Source of the DNA: Microbispora sp. H11081
GTDB lineage: Bacteria > Actinomycetota > Actinomycetes > Streptosporangiales > Streptosporangiaceae
Length of the DNA stretch: 64,000 nucleotides
Assembly: GCF_012999535.1 (NCBI RefSeq)
Contig: NZ_JABBWV010000019.1
Location: 1 to 64,000 of the forward strand
Direction: 5' to 3'
The notes beneath the pieces were generated by a model. It worked only from the letters and a program-made list of their open reading frames with translations. It was not told the origin of the DNA and searched no databases. Of this stretch, positions 53,194 through 63,988 are shown piece after piece. The position numbers and the translations under genes were made by a program. Position 1 is the first letter of the stretch; each line of letters opens with the position of its first letter.

Positions 53194-55212
53194 TCATCCC
53201 TCCTTGTCGTGCCGTTCCAGCGCGGCGCGTACGTCGGGGTCGTGGGGAGCCAGGGCCAGCGCCCGGCGCAGGTCGGACAGCGCCTCCCTGCCACGGCCGA
53301 GCGCGTCGAGCGCGGTGGCCCTGTTGAAGTACAGGGCGGCGTCCTCGCCCAGCTCGATCGCCCGTGTCAGGTCGTCCACCGCGCCCGGCGCGTCGCCGGT
53401 CTCGAACCGCAGGGTCGCTCGGTTCGCCCAGGCGGAGGCCAGGCGGGCGTCGGCGGCCAGCGCCGCGTCGAACGCCAGGGCCGCCTCCGCGTAGCGTCCG
53501 GCCTCGGTCTCCAGCTGCCCCAGCACGGCGTGCAGGTGAGCGTTCCCCGGGTCCAGCGCGAGCCCCGCCTCGACGTCGCGCCTCGCGGCCTCGTGGTCGC
53601 CGAGCATCTCCAGCACGCCGGCCCGGTTGACGTACGCGTCGAGGTAGCCGGGATCGAGTTCGAGCACGTGGCCGAGGTCGGCCAGGGCGCCCTCCAGGTC
53701 CCCGCCGGCCAGGCGCAGCTCGGCCCGGTTGTAGTACGCCTCGGGCAGCGGCGGGCTCACCCGGATCGCGGTCTCGTAGTCGGCCAGCGCCTCCCGCGTG
53801 CGGCCCGTCCCGAACAGCAGGTTGCCCCGGTCGAGATAGTGGTCGGGGAAGCCCGGGTCGATCGCGACGGCGCGGTCGAAGTCGGCCAGCGCCTCCCGCG
53901 TGCGCCCCAGGCGCGCGAGAAGCTGCGCGCGGTTGGCGAACAGCACCATGCGGTGCACGGGGTGGGCGTCCTGCGGAAGGTCCCGTTCGGCCAGGTCGAT
54001 GGCCGACTGCACCAGGCCGAGCGCCTCGTCGGCCCGCCCCTCCCGCAGCTCGATCAGCGCACGGGCGTTCTGGTCGAAGCCGAGCTTGAAGGCCCGCGTC
54101 CGCCGGTCGGGCAGCAGCGTGGATATCGCTATCGCCTCGTTGATCCAGCCCCTCGCCCTGGCCAGGTCACGGCGCGCCGGGTCGTGGTCGCGCGCGTCGA
54201 GCATCGCGGTGCCGTACGCGGCGGCCGCGTGCACGGCGGGATCGACGCTGACCCGCCGGGCCTGGTCGTACAGCTCCTGCGCCTGCGCGCGCCGGCCCAG
54301 CCCCGCCAGGGCGGTCGCGGTGCGCTGGGTGAAACGCCACCACAGCTCCGAGCCCGGCTCCACCAGCCGCAGGCCGCGCGAGCCCAGCTCCACGACGGCG
54401 TGGAGGAACCCCTCGGTGACGCAGTGGTCCACCGCCGCCCACAGCGCCCGCGCCGCCGCGTCCGGGTCGCCGCCGTGCTCCAGGTGATACGGCACCGCGC
54501 CCAGGGCGTGCTCCACCGCCGCGTCATCGGCCCTCAGCTCGGCGGCGCGCCTGTCGTGCCTGCGCGCGCGTTCCTCCGGCGGCAGCGACAGGTACGCCTC
54601 GTAGGCCCGGGGGTCGTCGGAGGTGCCGTCCGAGGCGATGTAGTCACCGGGCGGCCCGCCATGGGCCGGCGCCTCCACCGGCCGCATGCCCTCCCATGGC
54701 GGCTCGGCCGAGCCCACCGCCAGCGTCAGGCCCGGCACCCGGCGCGCCAAGACGCGCAGCAGTTCGCGGTCGGCGGGATCGGCCTCGTGCAGGTTGTCCA
54801 CCAGCAGCGTCCGCGGCCCCTCCAGGCAGTCGCGCACGAACTCGGCGACGCCGTTGGCGAGCCGCAGCGTGCGGCGTGGCGCGGGCACGAGGATCCGCTC
54901 GTCCTCGGTCAGGCGGTCCTCGATGGGCTGCCGCCGTGCCGGCACCAGAGCGCGCAGGCCGGGTGCGACGGCGCGGATCTCGATGTCGTGCTCCGCCACC
55001 AGGCCCGGGGAGCGCTCCACAGCGACCGGCACGAGGGCGCGCAGGAGCGCGCCACCGATCGTGTACGGACCGCGCAGCCGTCGGTGCCCGTTGACCACGG
55101 GCGCCACTGGGGGCGGCACCCCCAAGGCATGGTTCTCCAGCGCTCGGAGGGCCGCTACACGGTCGCGGGAGAGGTCTCCCCGGACCCAGATGTGGTTCGG
55201 GAGGACACTCAC
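53194..55212 (-). CDS. TPR protein with degenerate ATPase-like N-terminal region
   Basis: A 672-residue protein. Residues about 45-180 resemble the P-loop region of STAND-type regulators (RGPYTIGGALL, Walker B-like TLLVDNLHEAD), but no Walker A GxxGxGK is present. The rest is at least eight TPR units (NRAQLLARLGRTREALADFD, YYNRAELRLAGGDLEGALAD and others). The GTG at 55212 overlaps the stop of the upstream 24-codon ORF (GTGA), so translation is probably coupled. It is likely a scaffold or peptide-binding protein. Confidence 0.82.
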   Translation of the reverse strand: MSVLPNHIWVRGDLSRDRVAALRALENHALGVPPPVAPVVNGHRRLRGPYTIGGALLRALVPVAVERSPGLVAEHDIEIRAVAPGLRALVPARRQPIEDRLTEDERILVPAPRRTLRLANGVAEFVRDCLEGPRTLLVDNLHEADPADRELLRVLARRVPGLTLAVGSAEPPWEGMRPVEAPAHGGPPGDYIASDGTSDDPRAYEAYLSLPPEERARRHDRRAAELRADDAAVEHALGAVPYHLEHGGDPDAAARALWAAVDHCVTEGFLHAVVELGSRGLRLVEPGSELWWRFTQRTATALAGLGRRAQAQELYDQARRVSVDPAVHAAAAYGTAMLDARDHDPARRDLARARGWINEAIAISTLLPDRRTRAFKLGFDQNARALIELREGRADEALGLVQSAIDLAERDLPQDAHPVHRMVLFANRAQLLARLGRTREALADFDRAVAIDPGFPDHYLDRGNLLFGTGRTREALADYETAIRVSPPLPEAYYNRAELRLAGGDLEGALADLGHVLELDPGYLDAYVNRAGVLEMLGDHEAARRDVEAGLALDPGNAHLHAVLGQLETEAGRYAEAALAFDAALAADARLASAWANRATLRFETGDAPGAVDDLTRAIELGEDAALYFNRATALDALGRGREALSDLRRALALAPHDPDVRAALERHDKEG

Positions 55213-55283
55213 CCCTTGTGGATGACGCTCGACGTTCCGCTCAGCTTCGTCGTCCCCGGCTTACGGATCATGATCTTCTTCAT
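55209..55283 (-). CDS. 24-residue ORF coupled to the TPR gene
   Basis: A small basic peptide starting MKKIMIRKPGTTKLSG and ending in a Ser/Thr-rich stretch with VIHKG. The ATG at 55283 has GGAGAGG 4 nt upstream, a far better site than the TPR gene has. Its TGA overlaps the TPR start codon by 4 nt. It could be a leader that sets TPR translation, or a peptide ligand or modified-peptide precursor that the TPR protein handles. No homologue can be named. Confidence 0.6.
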   Translation of the reverse strand: MKKIMIRKPGTTKLSGTSSVIHKG

Positions 55284-55361
55284 GGCGCCTCTCCCCACTC
55301 TTGTGGACAAGGCACAAGTATTCGCAGGGATCAGCTATCCGCCAAGGGATGGAAGCATTAT

Positions 55362-55928
55362 CTATCGGGAGAAAAGCGGGGAGACCACACCATTCAGTTG
55401 CTTCTCGATATAAATAACCACGTTGTCGCCACACGCCTCACGCCGCAGCTCCCGCCAGCCGGATTTGCGGTAGAGCTCCAGCGCGGCGACCTGGCGCAGG
55501 GTGGTGTCCCCGCGCAACGTCGTGTAACCGAGCCTGCGCGCCCGCTCCTCGAGCTCCTGCGTGATCCGCGCGCCGTAGCCGCGCCGCTGGTGTTCGGGGT
55601 GGACCCGCAGCCGGCACATCTCGGCGGTGCCGGCGTCGATGCGCCGCAGGCCGCCCATCGCGACGAGTCCCGTCCCGGGCACCTCCCCGACGAGGAATTC
55701 ACCCCCGGCCGCCAGGTAGATCTCGGTGATCCGCGGGAAGTCGTCGTCGTAGTAGACGCCGTCACCCGGCACCACGCCCACCTGGGCCAGGCCGATCTGG
55801 TGGAGGGACCACACCGCGTCGAGATCCGACCAGCGGTACCGCCGGATCCTCAGCGGCGCGATCCCGCTCTCCCCGCCTCTCACGGGATCTCCCGGATCGA
55901 GATGTCCCGCCAGCGCGTCACCTGCCAC
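55362..55928 (-). CDS. GNAT-family N-acetyltransferase
   Basis: A 188-residue protein with a standard GNAT domain: CRLRVHPEHQRRGYGARIT (acetyl-CoA loop) and AALELYRKSGWRE. The substrate is unknown. The start is GTG at 55928; the first 24 residues are not conserved-looking. It begins 21 bp after the XRE-TPR gene stop, so it is probably cotranscribed with it. Confidence 0.85.
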   Translation of the reverse strand: MAGDALAGHLDPGDPVRGGESGIAPLRIRRYRWSDLDAVWSLHQIGLAQVGVVPGDGVYYDDDFPRITEIYLAAGGEFLVGEVPGTGLVAMGGLRRIDAGTAEMCRLRVHPEHQRRGYGARITQELEERARRLGYTTLRGDTTLRQVAALELYRKSGWRELRREACGDNVVIYIEKQLNGVVSPLFSR

Positions 55929-55949
55929 ACGTCCTCCTCGCCACGCACG

Positions 55950-57539
55950 TCACCCGGCGTCCCGGAGCAGCTCCGGCGGGATCGTAACGCGGCTCTCCTT
56001 GATCACCTCGCAGAACTCCTGCAATTCGGCGGAGTCACCGTGCTTGGCCCTGATCGCCTTCGCCAGGTCGTACGCCGGTTTGAGCAGCAGGTCGGTCCTG
56101 TGGTCCTTGTCGACCAGTTCGATGGCCTCCCTGCCCAGCTGGATCGCCGCCTGGAAGTCGCCGTCGATGAGCCGGCACATCGCCCGGTCGAAGCGGATCA
56201 GCGTCTGGTCGAGCAGGTCCTCGTCCGTGTACTTGTCGAGCGCCTGCTGCAGGATCACGTCGGCCTCCACGGTCTGCCCCAGCTTCACCAGGACGTCGCC
56301 CTGGTAGAAGTAGAGCTGCCGCTCGGTGTAGCCGAAGGCCGGGTCCTCCCGGTCGCTGTCGCTCATCTGCTGGAAGGCCGCCCTGGCGCGGTGCAGGGCC
56401 CGCTTGGCCTGCTCGACAACCTCGTGCCGCGAGCCGTTGACGCCGGCGATCTTCGCCAGTGCCCTCGCCTCGACGACCGGCGCCATGGTCCTCGCGGCGC
56501 AAGGGGTGTGGCCGGCCAGGTCGCGGCTCTTCTTCGCCAGCGTGAGCGCCTCGCGCGGGTCGCCGTAGTAGAGCGGGACCAGCGCCTCTCTGGCGGTCAC
56601 CCAGGCCCGCAGCGCGCGGTCCCCGGTCTCGTCGGCCGCGATCCTGCCGGTGCGGAAGAACGACCGGGCCATCCGCTGGTCTCCCAGGTCGATCATGATC
56701 ATCCCGGAGAGCCCGGCGAGCTGGGCCGCCATCCGGCACAGCCGCTCCTGCACGTCGACGGGCTGGCGGCGGTCCAGTGACTTGCGCACCGCGGCGAACT
56801 CCAGCATGACGTCGCAGAGCAGCCGTACGGGCGGGGTGTTCATGTACTGCCGCCCGAAGCCGGACGTGGCCTGTTCCCACTGGTCGAGCATCGCCGGCGA
56901 CACGGTGGCCGAGACCATGGTTTCGTCCATACGCCGACGGAGGTTCTCCACCGCGCCGAGCACCTCTTCGTTGAGCTCTTGGAGGCCGGTCGCCCCGACG
57001 GCGCCGCCGGCGAGGAGCCTCAATAGCGTCCTCCGTAGCACGTTCTCGTCCTCCTCGCCCCCGTGCGTCGTGGGGATCGCACCGCCCGACGGGGCCGGCG
57101 CCACCCACGGAGCGGGTGAAGTGTCAGGTCTGTCCTCTTGTGGGGCTCCACTACTTAACTCGGCGGCATGTCCGTGGCCGCATATACACGGGCTCTCGAA
57201 CCCGAGGGCCAGCGGTTCCACCCGATAGACCGAGCACAAGTAGTGGAGATACTCCGGGCCGGGCCGCTTCATGCCCGACTCGTACGCGGACAGTAGCGTC
57301 TCTCCGATGCCGGGGACGGCTTTTCCGTCCCTCTCGAAGAGAGCGCGCACCTGCTCGATCACATCGGCGAGCGCCACGCCGTACGAGAGGCGGTGTGCCT
57401 TGATCCTGGTCGTGCCGAACTGTGGCCCGCAGTCGTTGTGGATCTCCTCGGCGATCTCGGCCAGCCCGCGCCCGGCGGCCAGGCCCCGCGCCCGAATGCG
57501 GCGCGCGATCTCCGTCTCCCTGTGTTGCCTGCCGGACAT
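55950..57539 (-). CDS. XRE-type regulator with TPR-like sensor domain
   Basis: A 529-residue protein. A divergent HTH region in the first 80 residues (TRIKAHRLSYGVALADVIEQV, TLLSAYESGMKRPGPEYL) leads through a Cys/His patch (PCICGHGH) and a short linker into a long helical TPR-like region (about 170-520; QLYFYQGDVLVKLG). The layout matches actinomycete regulators of development or secondary metabolism that sense a ligand through TPRs. The start is placed at the ATG 57539; an ATG at 57602 is possible. It is divergent from a small protein gene. Confidence 0.82.
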   Translation of the reverse strand: MSGRQHRETEIARRIRARGLAAGRGLAEIAEEIHNDCGPQFGTTRIKAHRLSYGVALADVIEQVRALFERDGKAVPGIGETLLSAYESGMKRPGPEYLHYLCSVYRVEPLALGFESPCICGHGHAAELSSGAPQEDRPDTSPAPWVAPAPSGGAIPTTHGGEEDENVLRRTLLRLLAGGAVGATGLQELNEEVLGAVENLRRRMDETMVSATVSPAMLDQWEQATSGFGRQYMNTPPVRLLCDVMLEFAAVRKSLDRRQPVDVQERLCRMAAQLAGLSGMIMIDLGDQRMARSFFRTGRIAADETGDRALRAWVTAREALVPLYYGDPREALTLAKKSRDLAGHTPCAARTMAPVVEARALAKIAGVNGSRHEVVEQAKRALHRARAAFQQMSDSDREDPAFGYTERQLYFYQGDVLVKLGQTVEADVILQQALDKYTDEDLLDQTLIRFDRAMCRLIDGDFQAAIQLGREAIELVDKDHRTDLLLKPAYDLAKAIRAKHGDSAELQEFCEVIKESRVTIPPELLRDAG

Positions 57540-57713
57540 TCCGGCCCCTCTCTCGCGGCCGGCCGCTTTCGCAGCCCGTGGTCTCGAGCGGCCCCTCACC
57601 ATGTGACCGAGAGTGACGCCGCCGTCGCGCTCCGACCACACCATAATGATGGACCATAGTTGGCCCGGCCAAGCCCCCAATGCGAACCTGCCGACTAAGG
57701 ATCGTCCCCCGAT

Positions 57714-57749
57714 AGGGGTTTTCTTTCAACCAGCAGGGGTTTTCCTTCA
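57714..57749. promoter_or_regulatory. Pair of direct repeats in the divergent promoter gap
   Basis: AGGGGTTTTCTTTCA (57714-57728) and AGGGGTTTTCCTTCA (57735-57749) differ at one base and start 21 bp apart, two helical turns. They lie in the 336-bp gap 57540-57875 between the XRE-TPR gene and the small gene and are good candidate operators for the XRE protein. The rest of the gap shows only promoter-like AT-rich sequence. Confidence 0.6.
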
Positions 57750-57875
57750 CCGCAGCCACTTAGGCCCTCGTTGACCCGAGCACTTCTGTGAGCCATCTTT
57801 GGCGCACCAGAGTGAACAGACGGGAACGCAAAGTAGACATTCTGCCTGCGAACGGAAACAAAGGAGGAAGTCACG

Positions 57876-58136
57876 GTGGGGGAGGACGATTTCCGGCGCC
57901 TGGAGCATCTGGTGGCCGAACTCGACGCGCGGGGTCTGCTCGCGCGAGTCGTGCGCACCCCGTCGGGCCGCGCCTACGTGCGCGTGATCAACCCCGACGC
58001 GACGAGCCTCACGGAGAACGTCGTCTGCCAGGCGGCCGACTACTGGTGGTCCTGGGGTGAGCGGATGCACCGGGCGGACGACCCCGCCGGAGCGGCCACG
58101 AAGGTGGCCCGTGTGCTCGCCGCGGTGAGCGAGTAG
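57876..58136 (+). CDS. Small hypothetical protein, divergent from the XRE-TPR regulator
   Basis: An 86-residue soluble protein (DDFRRLEHLVAELDARGL, then GRAYVRVINPDATSL and YWWSWGERMHRADDP). No family is recognised; it resembles small actinomycete proteins that accompany XRE regulators. The GTG at 57876 has AAAGGAGG 8 nt upstream, a strong site. The arrangement suggests that the XRE-TPR protein controls it through the 57714-57749 repeats. Confidence 0.8.
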   Translation: MGEDDFRRLEHLVAELDARGLLARVVRTPSGRAYVRVINPDATSLTENVVCQAADYWWSWGERMHRADDPAGAATKVARVLAAVSE

Positions 58137-58610
58137 GGGAAGGTGGCGGCCATCGAGGTGGAGGCGCTGAAGACGCAGTCGCCATGGTGCCGCCGCATCC
58201 ACCGCGGCCTAGGGGGGCGGGCAGGACGCCCGGTGCGGAGCGTGGCCGTCGTGCCGCCCCTGCGCGACGCGACGCTGCGGCGTCCAGCCCGCCCCCGGCC
58301 CGTCCGCATTCTGGCTCTACCGGCGGGCCCCCCGGCCCGCCGGCATCATGGACCGCCGTCCGGCCCCGTCGAGCAGGGGGGGCCGGGCGGTGATCGAGGG
58401 GGATCCCCCTGTGGAGAACGGCGACGGGCACGCTTCCGGGTGCGCGCCCTCGCCCTGCCTCCGTCACTGGAGCGTGTCCGGTCCGCCCTCCGCGGCCCCG
58501 GACGGGACACGCTTCCGTCTACCCCGGCGATGTGACGCGGGCCGGATCAGTCGGCAGTATTGGCTACGTCCATGACCTGCCGTTGAATCGATCCAAGGGG
58601 GATCCACCTC
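58137..58610. other. Gap without an established gene
   Basis: An open frame at 58143-58535 (plus, GTG) starts 7 bp after the previous stop and its first 45 codons have high third-position GC, but the later part is Pro/Arg-rich filler with poor codon bias. It may be a decayed second gene of the small-protein operon. The promoter of mscS should lie near 58540-58600. Confidence 0.45.
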
Positions 58611-59624
58611 GTGTTACCGCTGTCGCCCGTGACGCCCGGCCCTGAGCAGACCGTAGTGCCCGACCCCGACGTGGTCGCCGCGAAGGTCTCGGCGGCGTGC
58701 GCGAACAACGAGGGCATCTTCTGCACGGTCCTGAACAGCGTCTTCCCCGAGAGAGACTTTCCCGCCTGGGTGCAACTCCTGGGCGGCATCGTCGACGTGC
58801 TGCTCCTGATCGCTTTGATCATGGCGGGCGCGCTGATCGTCCGCAACGTCGTGCACCGGCTGATCACGCGGGTCACCGTGCGGGCCAGCGTGGGCGTGCT
58901 GCCGGAGCGGCTGCGCGGCAAGGCCGTGCTGACCAGCACGGAAGCGGCGACGGCGATCATGACGGAGCGCCGCAGGGCCCGGGCAGAGACGATGGGCTCG
59001 GTGCTGCGGAGCCTAGCGTCCGTAGTGGTCCTGGGCACCGCGGCGCTGATGATTTTCGCGAAGCTCGGGATCGCCATCACGCCGTTGCTCACCAGCATCG
59101 GCATCCTCGGTGTGGCGGTCGGCTTCGGCGCCCAGGAGCTGGTCAAGGACTTCATCGCCGGCATGTTCATGCTCCTTGAGGACCAGTACGGCGTGGGCGA
59201 CGTGATCGACACCGGTGTGGCGGTCGGCACGGTGGAGGCCGTCACGCTCCGCATCACCCGCCTGCGTGACGCCGACGGAAAGGTCTGGTACGTGCGCAAC
59301 GGCACGATCACCCGGGTCGGCAACGAGTCGCAGGGCTGGTCGAGGGCCGTGGTGGATGTCCCCGTGCCGTACGACAGCGACGTGGCGACGGTCCGCGAGC
59401 TGCTGACGGGCATCGCCACCGACTTGTGGGAGGACCCGGAGTTCCGGGACACGATCGTCGTCGAGGAGCCGCAGGTCTTCGGCCTGGAGTCGATGTCGGG
59501 CTCGTCCGTTATCTTCCGCGTCAGCGCGAAGACCGTGCCCGCACGGCACCTGGAGGTCGCCCGCGAGCTGCGGCTGCGGGTCAAGCGGGCATTCGACGAG
59601 AAGAGCCTCACCTTCGCCTCCTGA
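58611..59624 (+). CDS. mscS: Small-conductance mechanosensitive channel (MscS family)
   Basis: A 337-residue membrane protein. Helices lie near residues 58-82, 132-152 and 158-180; the last is the pore helix (GVAVGFGAQELVKDFIAGMFMLLED), followed by the MscS beta domain (VGTVEAVTLRITRLRDADG, VWYVRNGTITRVGN). It releases solutes on osmotic downshock. The start is GTG at 58611 with a GGGGG run upstream; the first 50 residues are variable. Confidence 0.92.
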   Translation: MLPLSPVTPGPEQTVVPDPDVVAAKVSAACANNEGIFCTVLNSVFPERDFPAWVQLLGGIVDVLLLIALIMAGALIVRNVVHRLITRVTVRASVGVLPERLRGKAVLTSTEAATAIMTERRRARAETMGSVLRSLASVVVLGTAALMIFAKLGIAITPLLTSIGILGVAVGFGAQELVKDFIAGMFMLLEDQYGVGDVIDTGVAVGTVEAVTLRITRLRDADGKVWYVRNGTITRVGNESQGWSRAVVDVPVPYDSDVATVRELLTGIATDLWEDPEFRDTIVVEEPQVFGLESMSGSSVIFRVSAKTVPARHLEVARELRLRVKRAFDEKSLTFAS

Positions 59625-59658
59625 TATTACCGATCGGTAGCTGGCTTAGGCTGAAATC

Positions 59659-60042
59659 GTGACCAGCGAGCAGACCCTGTCCTTCTACGAGGCGGTAGGC
59701 GGCGAGGAGACCTTCCGGCGGCTCGTCCACCGGTTCTACGAGGGCGTGGCGGGAGATCCCCTGCTGCGCCCGATGTACCCCGAGGAAGACCTCACCGGGG
59801 CGGAGGAGCGGCTCCGCCTGTTCCTCATGCAGTACTGGGGCGGCCCGAGGACCTACAGCGACCAGCGCGGCCACCCCCGTCTGCGGATGCGGCACGTGCC
59901 GTTCGTCGTGGACGAGGCGGCGCGAGACGCCTGGCTGAGGCACATGGGCGACGCCGTGCGGTCACTCGAACTGCCGGCCGAGCTAGAGAAGCAGCTGTGG
60001 GACTACCTCGTCTACGCCGCCCACAGCATGGTCAACGCTTAA
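59659..60042 (+). CDS. glbO: Group II truncated hemoglobin
   Basis: A 127-residue heme protein. [20 protein letters not shown], the loop [21 protein letters not shown] with the proximal His region, and the Trp in DAWLRHM are typical of actinobacterial GlbO. It binds oxygen and may deal with reactive species. TAGGCT (59647-59652) lies 6 nt before the GTG at 59659, so the transcript is probably leaderless. The GH13 gene follows after 30 bp. Confidence 0.94.
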   Translation: MTSEQTLSFYEAVGGEETFRRLVHRFYEGVAGDPLLRPMYPEEDLTGAEERLRLFLMQYWGGPRTYSDQRGHPRLRMRHVPFVVDEAARDAWLRHMGDAVRSLELPAELEKQLWDYLVYAAHSMVNA

Positions 60043-60072
60043 GCAACGGAAGCAGCGGGCAGCCAAAGACAC

Positions 60073-61626
60073 ATGGAAACGACCCCCTGGTGGCGTGACG
60101 CCGTTGTCTACGAGATCTACGTCCGCAGCTTCGCCGACGCCTCCGGCGACGGTACGGGCGACCTGGCGGGAATCCGCGACCGCCTGCCGTACCTCGCCGA
60201 GCTCGGCGTCGACGCTGTCTGGCTGACCCCCTTCTACCCCTCCCCCATGGCCGACGGCGGCTACGACGTCGCCGACTATCGCGATGTGGATCCGTTGTTC
60301 GGATCGCTGGCCGACTTCGACGACCTGGTCGCCGACGCGCACGCGCACGGCCTGCGGCTGATGGTGGACATCGTGCCCAACCACAGCTCGTCCGCCCACC
60401 CGTGGTTCCAGAAGGCCCTGGCGTCCCCCAGGGGCTCGCAGGAGCGTGCGCGGTACATGTTCAGGGACGGCGGCCCCGAGGGCGGCGGAAGCGGCCATGG
60501 AGAGCCGAACAACTGGCTTTCCACCTTCGGGGGCCCGGCGTGGACCCAGGCGCCCGACGGGCAGTGGTACCTCCATCTGTTCGCGCCCGAGCAGCCCGAC
60601 TTCAACTGGCGCAACCCGGAGGTGCGGGAGGAGTTCCTCGACATCCTGAGGTTCTGGCTCGACCGGGGCGTGGACGGCTTCCGCATCGACGTCGCGATGG
60701 GCCTGATCAAGGAGGAGGGACTGCCGAACACGGACCCGGGGTTCAGGGCGAGGTCACCCATCTGGAGCCGGCCGGAGGTGCACGACATCTACCGCGAGTG
60801 GCGGCGGGTGCTCGACTCCTATCCCGGCACCCGCGTCGCCATCGGCGAGGTCTGGACCGACTCCGCCGAGGACCTCGCGCTGTACGTGCGGCCGGACGAG
60901 TTGCACCAGAGCTTCAACTTCGCGTGGCTGGAGGCCCCCTGGTCGGCGACGGCCTTCCGGAAGGTCATCGACGACACGCTCAAGGCCGTCACCTCGCCGA
61001 CCTGGGTGCTGTCCAACCACGACGTCGTACGGCACGTCACCCGCTACGGCCAGGGGTCGCTCGACCCGGAGGCCGGTCTGGCCCGGGCCCGCGCGGCGTT
61101 GCTCGCCATGCTCGCCCTGCCGGGTTCCGCCTACCTCTACCAGGGTGAGGAGCTCGGGCTGCCCGAGGTCACCGACCTGCCACCGCAGGCGCGGCAGGAC
61201 CCGATCTTCGCCCGGTCGAACGGCGAGGTGCCGGGCCGCGACGGCTGCCGGGTGCCGCTGCCCTGGTCGGGCACAGAGCCGCCGTACGGATTCGGGCCCG
61301 GTGACGGCTCCTGGCTGCCGCAGCCCGCGGACTGGGCCGATCTCACGGCCGAGCGGCAGGCGGCCGACCCGGCCTCGACGCTGTGGTTCTACCGCCGTGC
61401 GCTGCGGACGCGCCGGGAACTGCGCGGCACCCTGCCCGACGCGATCACCTGGCTGGAGTCCCCCGAGGAGACGCTGTTCTTCCGGAGAGGCGGCCTGATC
61501 TGTGTGATCAACTGCGGTGAGGGCCCGGTCGCGCTGCCGACCCACGACCAGGTGCTGATGACAAGCGGCCCGCTCGACGGCACCGCCCTTCCCGCCGACA
61601 CCGCCGCCTGGCTGCTCGCCGGCTGA
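60073..61626 (+). CDS. Alpha-amylase-family glycosidase (GH13)
   Basis: A 517-residue TIM-barrel enzyme. The family regions are all seen: DIVPNHSS, GFRIDVAMG (nucleophile Asp), IGEVW (acid/base Glu) and LSNHDVVRH (third Asp). The sequence type is alpha-glucosidase or oligo-1,6-glucosidase-like, acting on short alpha-glucans or maltose. It has no signal peptide, so it is cytoplasmic. It probably shares a transcript with glbO. Confidence 0.93.
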   Translation: METTPWWRDAVVYEIYVRSFADASGDGTGDLAGIRDRLPYLAELGVDAVWLTPFYPSPMADGGYDVADYRDVDPLFGSLADFDDLVADAHAHGLRLMVDIVPNHSSSAHPWFQKALASPRGSQERARYMFRDGGPEGGGSGHGEPNNWLSTFGGPAWTQAPDGQWYLHLFAPEQPDFNWRNPEVREEFLDILRFWLDRGVDGFRIDVAMGLIKEEGLPNTDPGFRARSPIWSRPEVHDIYREWRRVLDSYPGTRVAIGEVWTDSAEDLALYVRPDELHQSFNFAWLEAPWSATAFRKVIDDTLKAVTSPTWVLSNHDVVRHVTRYGQGSLDPEAGLARARAALLAMLALPGSAYLYQGEELGLPEVTDLPPQARQDPIFARSNGEVPGRDGCRVPLPWSGTEPPYGFGPGDGSWLPQPADWADLTAERQAADPASTLWFYRRALRTRRELRGTLPDAITWLESPEETLFFRRGGLICVINCGEGPVALPTHDQVLMTSGPLDGTALPADTAAWLLAG

Positions 61627-61811
61627 CCTCGCCGTGTCCGTGACCGGCCGTGGGCTTCTCGCGTCGCGGCCGGTCCCGGGCCGTGCCACGGCTGAACCAC
61701 GGCGTGTGGCGACGGCTGGATCAGGGCTGGATCAGGGCGTCCCTGAGACCGCCGTAGACCGGGTGTCCGGGCGGGCTCTTCGGTTCGGGGTCTTCTCCGT
61801 GCGCGCGGGCC

Positions 61812-62246
61812 TCAGGAGGCGGCGTAGAACCGCTTGAGGAAGAGGATCTCGTCCTCATCGAGCCTGCGCGGACGGGCGGACGCGGCGTCGTACGCGACCA
61901 AGATCGTGCGCGCCTCGACGTAGAGCGTCTCGTCGTCGCGGATCTCGTAGGCCAGGGTGAAGCGGACCCTGGAGATCTCGGTCACCCACACCTCGACGCG
62001 GACCGGTTCGGTGCGGAACGTCAGGGCCCGCCGGTAGTCGATCTCATGCCGGGCCACCACCAGGTCCTGTCGGCGCCCCTCGACCTCACGCGGCCGGTCC
62101 CACAACATGGCCACCCGCGCGTCCTCGAGGTAGTCGAAGAAGCGGACGTTGTTGACGTGGCCCAAGCTGTCGATGTCGGCGAAACGCACGTTGCGCTCGA
62201 AGACGTAGCGGGACACCTGATCCGGATCGGTAAGCGGCTCGGTCAC
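61812..62246 (-). CDS. Acyl-CoA thioesterase (hotdog fold, 4HBT type)
   Basis: A 144-residue hotdog protein. RFADIDSLGHVNNVRFFDYLEDAR holds the catalytic Asp of the 4-hydroxybenzoyl-CoA thioesterase family. The start is GTG at 62246. The preceding gap 61627-61811 contains only a short tandem ggctggatca repeat (61711-61736) and no gene. Confidence 0.9.
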   Translation of the reverse strand: MTEPLTDPDQVSRYVFERNVRFADIDSLGHVNNVRFFDYLEDARVAMLWDRPREVEGRRQDLVVARHEIDYRRALTFRTEPVRVEVWVTEISRVRFTLAYEIRDDETLYVEARTILVAYDAASARPRRLDEDEILFLKRFYAAS

Positions 62247-62258
62247 CGGTCAAACCTA

Positions 62259-62302
62259 ACGGGCGCCCGTCCCCCGCTCGGCGGCGGGGGACGGGCGCCC
62301 GT
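62259..62302 (-). terminator. Terminator of ettA
   Basis: A perfect 19-bp stem (62259-62277 against 62284-62302, acgggcgcccgtcccccgc) with a 6-nt loop, 22 bp past the ettA stop and before the thioesterase gene. Confidence 0.85.
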
Positions 62303-62323
62303 GGACAGCGGAGAGAGCGCGGC

Positions 62324-63988
<1,665 letters not shown>

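Noticed and set aside
53194-55212. Active STAND ATPase
   Set aside because: A Walker B-like segment exists but no Walker A P-loop is found, so ATP use is unlikely.
58143-58535. A 130-codon frame after the small XRE-linked gene
   Set aside because: The second half loses codon bias and turns to Pro/Arg filler, and the binding site touches the start codon; it is kept only as a note on that gap.
61711-61736. Tandem ggctggatca units as a possible CRISPR-like repeat
   Set aside because: Only two units without spacers; no cas genes are in the window.
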